64,000 nucleotides of DNA. It comes from Pseudopedobacter beijingensis. GTDB lineage: Bacteria > Bacteroidota > Bacteroidia > Sphingobacteriales > Sphingobacteriaceae. How positions within the stretch are numbered: position 1 is the first letter of the stretch; each line of letters begins with the position of its first letter. A program made the position numbers and the translations under genes. Positions 53,441 through 62,043 of this stretch are shown here, in pieces. The stretch covers positions 1-64,000 of the forward strand of contig NZ_JBHUDG010000017.1 in the NCBI RefSeq assembly GCF_042678145.1. The letters are read 5' to 3'. The notes under the pieces are model-generated. The model ran no database searches and was not told where the DNA came from. It worked only from the letters and a program-made list of their open reading frames with translations.

Positions 53441-54877
53441 ATGAAAAGAAATAAAGTTATAATATACTCTCTACTGGCTTTTATAGGTGTGCTGTCAAGT
53501 TGTACTACCGGTTTGGATGATTTAAGAAAAAAGCCGGAAGGGATAGATAATCCCGGAGCCTCCTCATTTTTGAACAACTCCTTATATCAGGCGGTGACGC
53601 ATATACAGCGACAGGCACATACCATTAATACACAATTGGCTCAGGTAGCTGTATTCAGGGAATTACAGGGAAATAACCAGATTCACCGTTATCAGATTAG
53701 TGCCGGTACTTCCAATGCGATGTGGGCAACACCTTATCGTCAGTTGTTAAATTTTAAAGAAATGAGAAGATTGGCTGAAGAGAAAAAGGATGCCAATTAT
53801 ACAGCCATAGCTCTAACGTTGGAGTCATGGTTAATTTCGAATATAACGGATGTTTATGGAGATGTTCCTTATTCGGATGCTTTGAAGGGAATGGAAGGGA
53901 ATACCACTCCAAAATTTGATACTCAACAACAGATTTATGACACTATTTTTGTTAATCTGGAAAGAGCTAACTCTTTATATGATTTAACTAAACCCCTGAC
54001 TGGGGACGATTTGTTATACAATGCTAATGTAGCTGCAAATTTAACCAAGTGGAAAAGGTTTACCAATGCACTAACCTTACGTTTACTGATGCGAGTACAG
54101 GGAAAGGGAGCGGAATATCAGGATAAATTAAGGGACTTTTTAGCTAATCCAACCAAATATCCTTTGATGCGTAATAACGATGATGGAGCAACATTCTTTT
54201 ATACCAATGTTACACCCTTTGTAAATGCATTTTATGATGTAAGAGATTTATCGTTTAACGGAAGTATTAAGTTCTCACATTCTTTTATCGGAAAATTAGC
54301 ATCAACAAATGATCCCAGGTTACCATTATGGGCAACAACAGTTGGAAGTGGTTATGTTGGAATGCCTATAGGTTACCCGGCAGCTGATCCTGCTTATAGA
54401 ACCGGAAGTTACTCTACTTATATTCTTGATTTAAAACGCTCAAAATACTTTGGAGATATCATGCAATATTCAGAGCAACAATTTTTGCTATCAGAAGCCG
54501 TGGTAAGGGGACTGATGGTGGGCAATGGTAAAACTTATTATGATGATGCGGTAACTTCTGCGTTGGCTTATTGGGGCATTACAACTAATACTTCGTTTTT
54601 ATTGAATCCTGAGGTGAGTTATAACGGAACAGTGGAGCGTATTATGGACCAAAAATATGTAGCGCTTTTTGGTAATGGATTCCAGCAATGGCATGAAATC
54701 AGGAGGACGGGTTATCCGGCTTTAGTATTGGGAGAAGACATGCATAATGATGGAAAGCATCCGGCCAGGCTTCCATACCCGGCAAGTGTACTACTGTATA
54801 ATAAGACAAATTATGATGCAGTTGTTAATCGTATGGGGGGAGATAACCTAAATGTAAAGGTATGGTGGATGAATTAA
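53441..54877 (+). CDS. SusD/RagB-family nutrient-binding outer-membrane lipoprotein
   Basis: 478-aa lipoprotein (lipobox GVLSSC, Cys about residue 21). All-helical, TPR-rich family with SWLISNITDVYGDVPYSDAL, KWKRFTNALTLRLLMRV and the C-terminal QKYVALFGNGFQQWHEIRRTGYP. It belongs to the SusD-like branch that lacks carbohydrate-specific hallmarks, so the ligand could be other than a glycan. It caps the SusC barrel. The next gene overlaps or nearly overlaps its end. Confidence 0.93.
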   Translation: MKRNKVIIYSLLAFIGVLSSCTTGLDDLRKKPEGIDNPGASSFLNNSLYQAVTHIQRQAHTINTQLAQVAVFRELQGNNQIHRYQISAGTSNAMWATPYRQLLNFKEMRRLAEEKKDANYTAIALTLESWLISNITDVYGDVPYSDALKGMEGNTTPKFDTQQQIYDTIFVNLERANSLYDLTKPLTGDDLLYNANVAANLTKWKRFTNALTLRLLMRVQGKGAEYQDKLRDFLANPTKYPLMRNNDDGATFFYTNVTPFVNAFYDVRDLSFNGSIKFSHSFIGKLASTNDPRLPLWATTVGSGYVGMPIGYPAADPAYRTGSYSTYILDLKRSKYFGDIMQYSEQQFLLSEAVVRGLMVGNGKTYYDDAVTSALAYWGITTNTSFLLNPEVSYNGTVERIMDQKYVALFGNGFQQWHEIRRTGYPALVLGEDMHNDGKHPARLPYPASVLLYNKTNYDAVVNRMGGDNLNVKVWWMN

Positions 54878-54909
54878 CAAAGAAAACAGCTCGTTTATCT
54901 GAAAAGATT

Positions 54910-56094
54910 ATGAATATGAAGACACAAAAGAGTATTTATATAATGTTAGCCGGATTGTTGTTTTTCATCGGCTGTGAGAAAGATGTGTATCATTCTGATC
55001 CACTTTCTCTTAAAAACATCAAAACATTGTACAAAGATGAAGATCTGGTTTTACCGGAAAGCAGAATTGGTGGTGTTGTTATTACCGATATTGAAAATGG
55101 AAATCACGTTCCGGGATACATTATTGTGCAAAGTGGCGAACATGGAATGGCACTGGAACTGAGCAATGCCAATGATTTTAAACTTGGAGATTCTGTAGTG
55201 GCTAATGTTAGCGGTAAATTGCTTACCCGTTACAACGGACTGCTACAAGTTAGAGGTGTAGAGCCTGCAAACGTTAGAAAAGTTACCACAGGTAAGAATG
55301 TGAGGCCTAGAGCAGTGGGAGTGGCTAATTTGTATAATAACCGGGATAAATATGAAAATACCCTGGTGAAGGTTTTAGGAGATATAACTCCGCAACCTAA
55401 TGCAGGAGAAACTTTTTCAGGTAATAAAAAAATGGAAGAGTTAAGTTTCGAAGTTTCTTTATTTACTTCTACCCAGTCTTCTTTTGCAGGAGAGCTTTTG
55501 CCTAATAACGCTTCTTTTCAAGGGGTGGCACTAGGAGTACAAAATAATGGTGTTGAAATAAGGATGAGAAGTATAGAAGATGTAGAAAATGCAAGTGGCA
55601 GGGTTTACCCAGGTTTTCCGGAGAGCTTTGAGAAGACGGTAGGTTATACCGCTGGTGATTTTTTTGTGGATCTCCCTTCAGGAAAATGGAAGTTTAACAA
55701 TGCAGGTCTAAGAAATGAATATACAGATAGGGTAGTAAGTGGTACCCATGCTATAAGGTTTAACCTGAATAATACAACTTCTTGTTATGCCCAAATGGAA
55801 AATGATGTGCCTGATGGAGCTTCTAAAGTAACCGTTTATTACGGGCAATGGGGCGGTGATCCCGGATCTACCTGGCGTTTAGAATATTCGACAGATCAGG
55901 GAGCTACCTGGAAACAAATGGGAGAGCATGTAACAGATGCGAGTCCGGTGCCTAAGCTAAAAACCTATATGATGGATATTCGTGTACCGGTTCGTTTCAG
56001 AATTAATAAACTCGGGTTAGGAACCAGTACCGCAACCATTAGCAACGGAAGGTTAAATATTGATGATTTTGCTATCTATCAGCCTTATCAATAA
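54910..56094 (+). CDS. DUF5689 lipoprotein with shared C-terminal module
   Basis: 394 aa from ATG 54910 (an in-frame ATG at 54862 inside the SusD gene is possible but the lipoprotein signal starts at MNMKTQKS). Lipobox FFIGC. Residues about 35-230 match DUF5689, an OB-like beta domain (RIGGVVITDIENGNHVPGYI, FKLGDSVVANVSGKL, YENTLVKVLGDI). Residues about 232-394 are a module found again in the next two genes (YPGFPESFE ... GRLNIDDFAIYQ). DUF5689 proteins commonly follow susCD genes; here they likely bind the ligand. Confidence 0.82.
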   Translation: MNMKTQKSIYIMLAGLLFFIGCEKDVYHSDPLSLKNIKTLYKDEDLVLPESRIGGVVITDIENGNHVPGYIIVQSGEHGMALELSNANDFKLGDSVVANVSGKLLTRYNGLLQVRGVEPANVRKVTTGKNVRPRAVGVANLYNNRDKYENTLVKVLGDITPQPNAGETFSGNKKMEELSFEVSLFTSTQSSFAGELLPNNASFQGVALGVQNNGVEIRMRSIEDVENASGRVYPGFPESFEKTVGYTAGDFFVDLPSGKWKFNNAGLRNEYTDRVVSGTHAIRFNLNNTTSCYAQMENDVPDGASKVTVYYGQWGGDPGSTWRLEYSTDQGATWKQMGEHVTDASPVPKLKTYMMDIRVPVRFRINKLGLGTSTATISNGRLNIDDFAIYQPYQ

Positions 56095-56213
56095 GAAGGA
56101 GATATTCAGAAGCAAGCTTCAAATTTGGTAAAATAACCATAGATGCACAGGTATTTTCTAAGCTTAATTTCTGTGAGGTCTAAGGATAATAAACAAAGAC
56201 AAAAATAATAAAG

Positions 56214-57974
56214 ATGAAAAAGAATATATATTTCATGTTCTTATTGTTCGGAGCAATAAGTTTCATGGTTTCATCATGTAAAAAAATACATCATTCCATA
56301 GATGAAGACCTGAATTATAATGACACCCCTCCTGTTTTGGTAGATACAACATTAATTCCTGTAGATATTACACTGCCGGAGGTGCGTTTTACCCAAAAGG
56401 AATTTTATAGTTCTTATTTAGAATCAAACATGATTTTAAGCGGATTAATATCACTAATTGATGCAACAGATCAGGGGGCTAGCATTCATATGTCTATCTA
56501 TCAAATTAATCAGGATGATGTTTTAGAAGCCTTGAAAAGAGCGGATTCAAGAGGTGTAAATCTTAGAATACTGATTGATATGAGCCGTCTGGAAAGTCAA
56601 CGTATTAATCCTAAAGCATTGAATTTTTTAAGAAGCTCAAACTTAAAGAACGCTGAGATTTTGGACACAAACAATGATGTTGTTGATGGTGCTATTAATG
56701 AAAATAGATTTGTACTGTTTAGTGAGATTGAAACCGTTTCAGGTAAGCAGCAGTATGTCGTATTTCAGACTTCGCAGAGTTTTACAGATGCTGATTCCAG
56801 ATATGCACAGGATGCAGTAATCTTGTCGGACCAGTCACTGTATGAAGCTTATATCACTTATTGGAACGAGCTTAAAGTTAGAGCTACCGGAGGAATGACA
56901 TCTTATAATTACTTTTCTGAAATCCTAAATTCAGGAAACATAGAAGCTCATTTTTTACCCTACAGAAATAACGGTGCTGGAATTAATGGAGACCTTATTC
57001 TTGATTTCTTAAACAGGGTAAGTAATTCTGCAACGGCAGAAATAAGAATAGGTATGGCTTATTGGGATAATACCCGGATAGCCATTTTGGACAAGTTAAT
57101 TTCATTGGCAGAACAAGGAGCAAAGGTAGAGTTGGTCGTGAAAAGCAATCTTTCTGCACCTTTATCAAGATTTGAAGAATTGGAATCTAAAGGAGGGTTT
57201 ATCCGGATGATTAATGTTAATGATAATACGAGACAGTTGACCAATATGGAGAGTCGTTTTACATTGATTAATGGAACTTTTGATGGAAATCCACAATCAA
57301 AAATTGTTATCACAGGAACGCATTCTTTTACCGGTAATTCTTTAAAGAACAGTAACGGAGCTATAGTCTTGTTGAAAGATGAAAGTATTTATGATAGATA
57401 TCTTTCTTATTTTGATGATTTAAAAGCCTTACCAGAGTTTCGTTCAGGTGGACCTATATATCCTGGATTCCCAGAAACCTTTGAACCTGTAAATTCAGGT
57501 GATAGCAATACATTCTATGCAGATAAATTATTAACGCTTTCTACCGGGAACTGGAAAATTAATCAGAGTGGTTTAAGAAATGAAAGTGTGGATAAGGTAG
57601 TGAGTGGGACGCATGCATGGCGTAGTAATTTTAATGTAAATTACTCGATATACCTGGCTATGGATTTTGATGTACCTAACGGAGCGTCTAAAGTTTCTTT
57701 CTATTATGGAACCTGGGGAAATCAGTCCGGTTCATCTTTAGTAGGAACTCCATCTACTTTCCAACTGGAGTATTCTACCAATCAGGGAACTACATGGACT
57801 GCCATTGGAAATCCGGTAACGGAGGCGGCATGGGTGCCTAAATTGCTGACTTATGATGTGGATATTCAGGGAGCTGTGAGATTTAGGATCCATCGTAAAG
57901 GGCAAGCTGCAAATGGTACCGGAAATGGACGGTTAAATATAGATGATTTTTCTGTTTACCAGCGGGCTCAATAA
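56214..57974 (+). CDS. PLD-fold lipoprotein with altered HKD motifs and shared C-terminal module
   Basis: 586-aa lipoprotein (lipobox MVSSC, Cys22). Residues about 65-410 contain two phospholipase-D-like half-domains with the usual strand order (IHMSIYQINQDDVLEALKRA; AEIRIGMAYWDNTRIAILDK), but the catalytic HxK(x4)D is replaced in both halves: ENRFVLFS (residues 163-170) and ESRFTLIN (346-353), so His becomes Glu, Lys becomes Arg and Asp becomes Ser/Asn. The following residues QTSQSFT and TGTHSFT still match. It may be a non-catalytic binder or a variant enzyme. Residues about 416-586 are the shared module (YPGFPETFE ... GRLNIDDFSVYQ). Confidence 0.8.
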   Translation: MKKNIYFMFLLFGAISFMVSSCKKIHHSIDEDLNYNDTPPVLVDTTLIPVDITLPEVRFTQKEFYSSYLESNMILSGLISLIDATDQGASIHMSIYQINQDDVLEALKRADSRGVNLRILIDMSRLESQRINPKALNFLRSSNLKNAEILDTNNDVVDGAINENRFVLFSEIETVSGKQQYVVFQTSQSFTDADSRYAQDAVILSDQSLYEAYITYWNELKVRATGGMTSYNYFSEILNSGNIEAHFLPYRNNGAGINGDLILDFLNRVSNSATAEIRIGMAYWDNTRIAILDKLISLAEQGAKVELVVKSNLSAPLSRFEELESKGGFIRMINVNDNTRQLTNMESRFTLINGTFDGNPQSKIVITGTHSFTGNSLKNSNGAIVLLKDESIYDRYLSYFDDLKALPEFRSGGPIYPGFPETFEPVNSGDSNTFYADKLLTLSTGNWKINQSGLRNESVDKVVSGTHAWRSNFNVNYSIYLAMDFDVPNGASKVSFYYGTWGNQSGSSLVGTPSTFQLEYSTNQGTTWTAIGNPVTEAAWVPKLLTYDVDIQGAVRFRIHRKGQAANGTGNGRLNIDDFSVYQRAQ

Positions 57975-57999
57975 TCAAAGAAAATATTTTAGAAAACTA

Positions 58000-58034
58000 T
58001 TCATCATTTCAGATTTCAAATCTGAAATGATGAA
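58000..58034. repeat. 35-bp near-perfect palindrome
   Basis: 17-bp arms around a single central base: TTCATCATTTCAGATTT (58000-58016), C, and the exact complement (58018-58034). It lies between the PLD-fold gene and the stand-alone module gene. Confidence 0.85.
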
Positions 58035-58080
58035 ATTTTGAATATTAGACTTAAATAGCGTTATACAACATTTTTAGAAT

Positions 58081-58668
58081 ATGGATAATAGATATAATAG
58101 ATATAATAGGATATTAGCCCTGTTTTTTGTAGTAATGACAGGTGCTTTTGTAAGCAAGGCGCAGGATAAACTATACCCACAATATCCGGAGAGTTTTGAG
58201 ACCGGTAATAAAATGAATTATCGGATAGATGATATTGATTTGCCTACCGGACGATGGAGACTGGATAATGCAGTTATACAAAATCAGAAATATGATGGAG
58301 CGGTATCAGGAGAATATGCCGTACGTATGATATTTAACAATACAGCTTCTGCTTATTTACAAATGATGTACGATTTACCCAAGGGTGCTTCTAAAGTGGA
58401 GTTTTGGTATAAAGGCTTTGCTTTGGATAAGCCATGCATGTTCCAGTTAGAATACTCTACAAATAAAGGAAAGAAATGGCAACCCATAGGAGATTTGATT
58501 GTAGCAACCGATAAGCAAAAATATACAAAGGCAGAGATTGATATGGATATTGATGGCCGGGTAAGGTTCAGGATTAACAAAATTGGTTTGGGAGACGGAG
58601 CTAAAAATCCTGAAATTTCAAATGGTCGTTTAAACATAGATGATTTTGCCGTTTATTACAAAGAATAA
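58081..58668 (+). CDS. Stand-alone secreted protein of the shared module
   Basis: 195 aa. Signal peptide (MDNRYNRYNRILALFFVVMT, cleavage near SKAQ) followed by only the roughly 165-residue module seen at the C termini of the two preceding genes: YPQYPESFETG, LPTGRWRLDNA, VSGEYAVRM, DLPKGASKVEFWY, FQLEYSTNKGKKW, VRFRINKIGLG and NGRLNIDDFAVYY. The fold is probably a beta-sandwich (jelly-roll-like) used for binding. It is a single-domain copy, not a fragment, because it has its own signal peptide and start. Confidence 0.8.
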   Translation: MDNRYNRYNRILALFFVVMTGAFVSKAQDKLYPQYPESFETGNKMNYRIDDIDLPTGRWRLDNAVIQNQKYDGAVSGEYAVRMIFNNTASAYLQMMYDLPKGASKVEFWYKGFALDKPCMFQLEYSTNKGKKWQPIGDLIVATDKQKYTKAEIDMDIDGRVRFRINKIGLGDGAKNPEISNGRLNIDDFAVYYKE

Positions 58669-58699
58669 TATAACTATATTAAGCCTAATCATATAAAAA

Positions 58700-59587
58700 A
58701 TGAAAAGAGTTTTATACTTTATGATTGCAGCTATAAGCTTGCAATCCTGTAAAAAAAATGAAGACGAGGAGGAGAAAAAATGGCATTCTCCCTTAAAAAT
58801 AGCGAGCTATAATATCCAGTATGATAATACAGTTCAGGCACCTGCAAGTGAGTGGAACAATAGAAAAGATTTGTTTAAACAAATGGTAGAAAAGTATGAT
58901 TTTGATATTATTGGAGCTCAGGAACCTTATTTGAGTCAATTGAATGATATTAAAAGCATGTTGCCCGGCTACGATTATATAGGGATAAGCATTAATGGGG
59001 AAACAACGGCTCTTAAAAAGCATTATACACCTATAATCTATAAAAAAGATAAGATTGAAATATTGGATTGGGGAACATTCTGGTTTTCGTCATCAAGTTC
59101 ACAACCAGGTAGTATAGGTTGGGATGCGCAATCTCCCAGAATATGTACCCGGGCGTTAATTAAGGATAAAACTACCGGTAAAATATTTAATTTTTTTAAT
59201 GTTCATTTAGATCATATAGGTACTATAGCCAGAGATATGAGTGTACAAATGTTATTATCGCTTGTACCTGTTGCATCAGCCAAATATCCCAGTATTGTAA
59301 CGGGTGATTTTAATCTTAACCAGAATAGTGCGAATTATAACAGAATAGTGAGTTCAGGTGTCTTGAGGGATAGTTATAAGATGGCACAGGAAAATATTAA
59401 TGCTGATTATGGTACTTTTAATGATTATGTATTCAATCAAAATCTGGGAACTCGTATAGATCATATTTTCTTATCTACGGGTTTACCCCTAAAAGTGAAA
59501 AAACATCATATTATTACTGATGATTTTAATGGTAAATATCCATCAGATCATTATCCGGTAATGATTGAGCTACAGTTACCCAAGTAG
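58700..59587 (+). CDS. EEP family lipoprotein, copy 3
   Basis: 295-aa endonuclease/exonuclease/phosphatase protein with a lipoprotein signal (lipobox SLQSC, Cys16), unlike copies 1 and 2 which carry ordinary signal peptides. Active site complete: ASYNIQYDN, GAQEPYLSQLND, FNVHLDHIG, TGDFNLNQ, TRIDHIFLS, PSDHYPV. It follows the module gene by 31 bp and is followed by a terminator, so it ends the SusCD transcription unit. Probably surface- or periplasm-anchored. Confidence 0.92.
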   Translation: MKRVLYFMIAAISLQSCKKNEDEEEKKWHSPLKIASYNIQYDNTVQAPASEWNNRKDLFKQMVEKYDFDIIGAQEPYLSQLNDIKSMLPGYDYIGISINGETTALKKHYTPIIYKKDKIEILDWGTFWFSSSSSQPGSIGWDAQSPRICTRALIKDKTTGKIFNFFNVHLDHIGTIARDMSVQMLLSLVPVASAKYPSIVTGDFNLNQNSANYNRIVSSGVLRDSYKMAQENINADYGTFNDYVFNQNLGTRIDHIFLSTGLPLKVKKHHIITDDFNGKYPSDHYPVMIELQLPK

Positions 59588-59608
59588 CTATCTATTAAAA
59601 AGTCTTGT

Positions 59609-59652
59609 AAAAGGGAGGTGAAGAGAAGTATTTCTTTTACCTCCCTTTTTTG
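59609..59652 (+). terminator. Intrinsic terminator ending the SusCD-EEP unit
   Basis: Stem AAAAGGGAGGT... with its complement ACCTCCCTTTT, about 12 pairs with one mismatch, followed by a T-run. Confidence 0.88.
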
Positions 59653-59890
59653 TTTGTTCCATATTTTTAGATCTAACATCATTGTTACATGGATAAATGC
59701 AAGAACCATTTTTTTAACATAAAGGTAACTTTTGGTTTTTATTTATGTAATATTATCGGCCCTATTTTGCATTAACGTATAATGAACGTTTTTTGTGAAA
59801 TGGTATTATTTTTATAATTTAGTTCAGGGTCTATGGGAATTGTGTTATTCAGAGTCCCGATAACCATCATAGATCTTAAATCAATTATAT
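59653..59890. other. Spacer before the second sigma gene
   Basis: About 240 bp, AT-rich, no recognisable element or ORF. Together with the terminator it separates two transcription units. Confidence 0.5.
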
Positions 59891-60475
59891 ATGTTTTCGG
59901 ATAAATCTGACAAAGCTAGTTTACTGAAAAATTTTCGTGATGGAGATGAGAAGGCCTTTAGGGTATTTTATGACCAGTACCATCGTAAAGTTTATCGGTT
60001 TGCCTATTCTTTTCTGAAAGAAAAAGAACAGAGTCAGGAAGTATTACAGGAAACATTTATAAATCTTTGGGTTAACCGAGAAAAAATAGATATCAATAAG
60101 CCTATAGAACCTTATTTGTTCGTAATCTGTAAGCGATTGGTGTTGGATGCTTTTCGAAAAGCAACAAGTACAGATGCTTTACGAGAAGGTCTTATGCGTA
60201 AAATATCAGGAGTAGATAATGGAACCGAAGAAAAAATTATTTATACCGATATTATGCATTATGCAGAGACCGCTATATCTAAATTACCTAAACAACAACA
60301 GCTGGTGTTCAGGCTTAGCCGGTTTGAAGGGCTTTCTTTTGATGAAATAGCCGAAAGGTTAAGTTTGTCCAGAAATACCGTTAAAAACCATTTGGTTGTT
60401 GCTTTAAAAACCTTGAGAACTCAATTAGAGAATCAGCAAGTACTTTATGTGTTTATCTTGTTTTTAATGAGCTAA
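59891..60475 (+). CDS. ECF RNA polymerase sigma factor (FecI-like)
   Basis: 194-aa sigma factor. Region 2: GDEKAFRVFYDQYHRKVYRFAYSFLKEKEQSQEVLQET, IEPYLFVICKRLVLDAFRKA. Region 4: LPKQQQLVFRLSRFEGLSFDEIAERLSLSRNTVKNHLVVALK. It starts the standard sigma-FecR-SusC arrangement that continues off the right edge. It is distinct from the sigma factor at 40931. Confidence 0.95.
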   Translation: MFSDKSDKASLLKNFRDGDEKAFRVFYDQYHRKVYRFAYSFLKEKEQSQEVLQETFINLWVNREKIDINKPIEPYLFVICKRLVLDAFRKATSTDALREGLMRKISGVDNGTEEKIIYTDIMHYAETAISKLPKQQQLVFRLSRFEGLSFDEIAERLSLSRNTVKNHLVVALKTLRTQLENQQVLYVFILFLMS

Positions 60476-60674
60476 CTTTTTCTTTCTGTATTATACATTT
60501 ACATGCGTGAGTATTAGGTCAGGTTCGCTATGTTGTTAGCTTTATAAGTGGTTTTTATGTGAATTAAATTATCTGTAAATCAGTATTTTATGTTTTTTGT
60601 CTAAAAAAGATGAAGATCAACTAGTCCTTTTTATCCCTCCACACGTAATCTATATATAACCGTATATAATACAC

Positions 60675-61913
60675 TTGGCACAAGAAACTAATATATCGAA
60701 AGAACATTTACAGTATCTTCTTGATGCGTTGACAGGAAATACCATTAGTAGGGGTGAATTGGAGGAGCTTACTGGTTATCTTCATAGCCTGAAAAATGAA
60801 AACTTACTGGATGCTTCATTAGAGCAGGTGTGGGCTAATATTTCGAATGGAACGGATCATGAGGAAATCAACAGTAATCTGTTGTATGAGAATATTATCT
60901 CAGATTCACGTTTTAGAAAATCTGATCATCAACCGCAAAAAGTATCGGTATTGTGGACTTCCAGGATATTACGTTATGCGGCCTCATTGATTTTATTGAG
61001 TAGTTTGGGAATATGGTTTTTTCTGAATAAAGACAAACAGAAAACAACAGAGCCTGAAGAAATTGTTACTAGCCTCAAACAGGATACTATTGCACCAAAT
61101 CAGCATGCGGTGCTGTTAACTTTAGCTGATGGTTCACGAATAGTGTTAGGAAAAGATTCTGATGGAACTTTAGCGCTACAAGGTGATTCGCGTATTGAGC
61201 AGGAAGAGGGACAGATAGCTTATAAAGATATAGGTTTGGGGATTTTGGGAGTAAAGCCTTTGATAAATACGGTTACAACACCTAAAGGAAGTGATTTTAA
61301 AATTGTATTACCGGATGGCACTAAAGTTTGGCTTAATACCCTGTCCACTATAAGTTACCCTGTTGTATTTGATGGAAAAGAAAGAAAAGTAAAAATAATT
61401 GGTGAAGCTTATTTTGAAGTAGCCAGGAATCCTTATCAGCCTTTTATTGTTGAAGCAAACGGAACGGAAGTACGGGTGCTGGGAACGCATTTTAATGTAA
61501 GTGCTTATTCAGAAGAAAATACGGTGAAGACTACATTAATAGAAGGAGCGGTAAAAGTAACCAATAAAGGACAAGCTGCTTTGCTAAAACCAGGAGAGCA
61601 ATCTATAGCCTCTTTATCTAAAAGTAATATAGAAGTTAATAACATAGATGTAGAGGAAGCTCTGGCGTGGAAAAACGGATACTTTTTGTTTAATAATGAA
61701 AATATAAAAACAGTTATGAAAAGCATAGCCCGGTGGTATGATATTACTGTTGAGTATGAGGGGAATGTGGGACAAAAAACGTTTGGCGGTACAATAGAAA
61801 GATTTGCTACTATAGAGCAGCTACTTAAAAGTATGGAAATGACCGGAGCAATACATTTTAAAATCTTACCATCTGAACCAGGAAAAGAAAGGAGGGTGGT
61901 GGTGATGCCATAA
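60675..61913 (+). CDS. FecR-family anti-sigma factor
   Basis: 412 aa. The start codon is TTG 60675: an in-frame stop lies at 60657-60659, and the only other upstream codons are ATA; no internal Met occurs for the first several dozen residues, which include the family's N-terminal pattern. Transmembrane helix at about 98-116 (ILRYAASLILLSSLGIWFFL), then the periplasmic FecR domain (VTTPKGSDFKIVLPDGTKVWLN, ISYPVVFDGKERKVKIIGEAYFEVA, VEANGTEVRVLGTHFNVSAYSEE) and a C-terminal STN-like contact domain. 199 bp after the sigma gene and 130 bp before SusC. Confidence 0.9.
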   Translation: MAQETNISKEHLQYLLDALTGNTISRGELEELTGYLHSLKNENLLDASLEQVWANISNGTDHEEINSNLLYENIISDSRFRKSDHQPQKVSVLWTSRILRYAASLILLSSLGIWFFLNKDKQKTTEPEEIVTSLKQDTIAPNQHAVLLTLADGSRIVLGKDSDGTLALQGDSRIEQEEGQIAYKDIGLGILGVKPLINTVTTPKGSDFKIVLPDGTKVWLNTLSTISYPVVFDGKERKVKIIGEAYFEVARNPYQPFIVEANGTEVRVLGTHFNVSAYSEENTVKTTLIEGAVKVTNKGQAALLKPGEQSIASLSKSNIEVNNIDVEEALAWKNGYFLFNNENIKTVMKSIARWYDITVEYEGNVGQKTFGGTIERFATIEQLLKSMEMTGAIHFKILPSEPGKERRVVVMP

Positions 61914-62043
61914 GTATAGAGCGTATGAAGTGGAGTAATGAAAACAGGAGCGCTGCAACGCCCCTGGATATTCTAGTACTCGTACTAAAAAAGGTTTCAA
62001 ATTAATCTTACAGAATCAATCAATTTAGAAAAACCTATATCAA

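Noticed and set aside
54862..54909. Upstream ATG for the DUF5689 gene inside the SusD gene
   Set aside because: The residues before MNMKTQKS are charged and would spoil the lipoprotein signal; start at 54910 is preferred.
60437..60465. Possible motif copy at the end of the second sigma gene
   Set aside because: AGTACTT is present, but spacing is 12 and the right half (TTGTTTTTAA) lacks the CTC core; it lies 200 bp from the next start.
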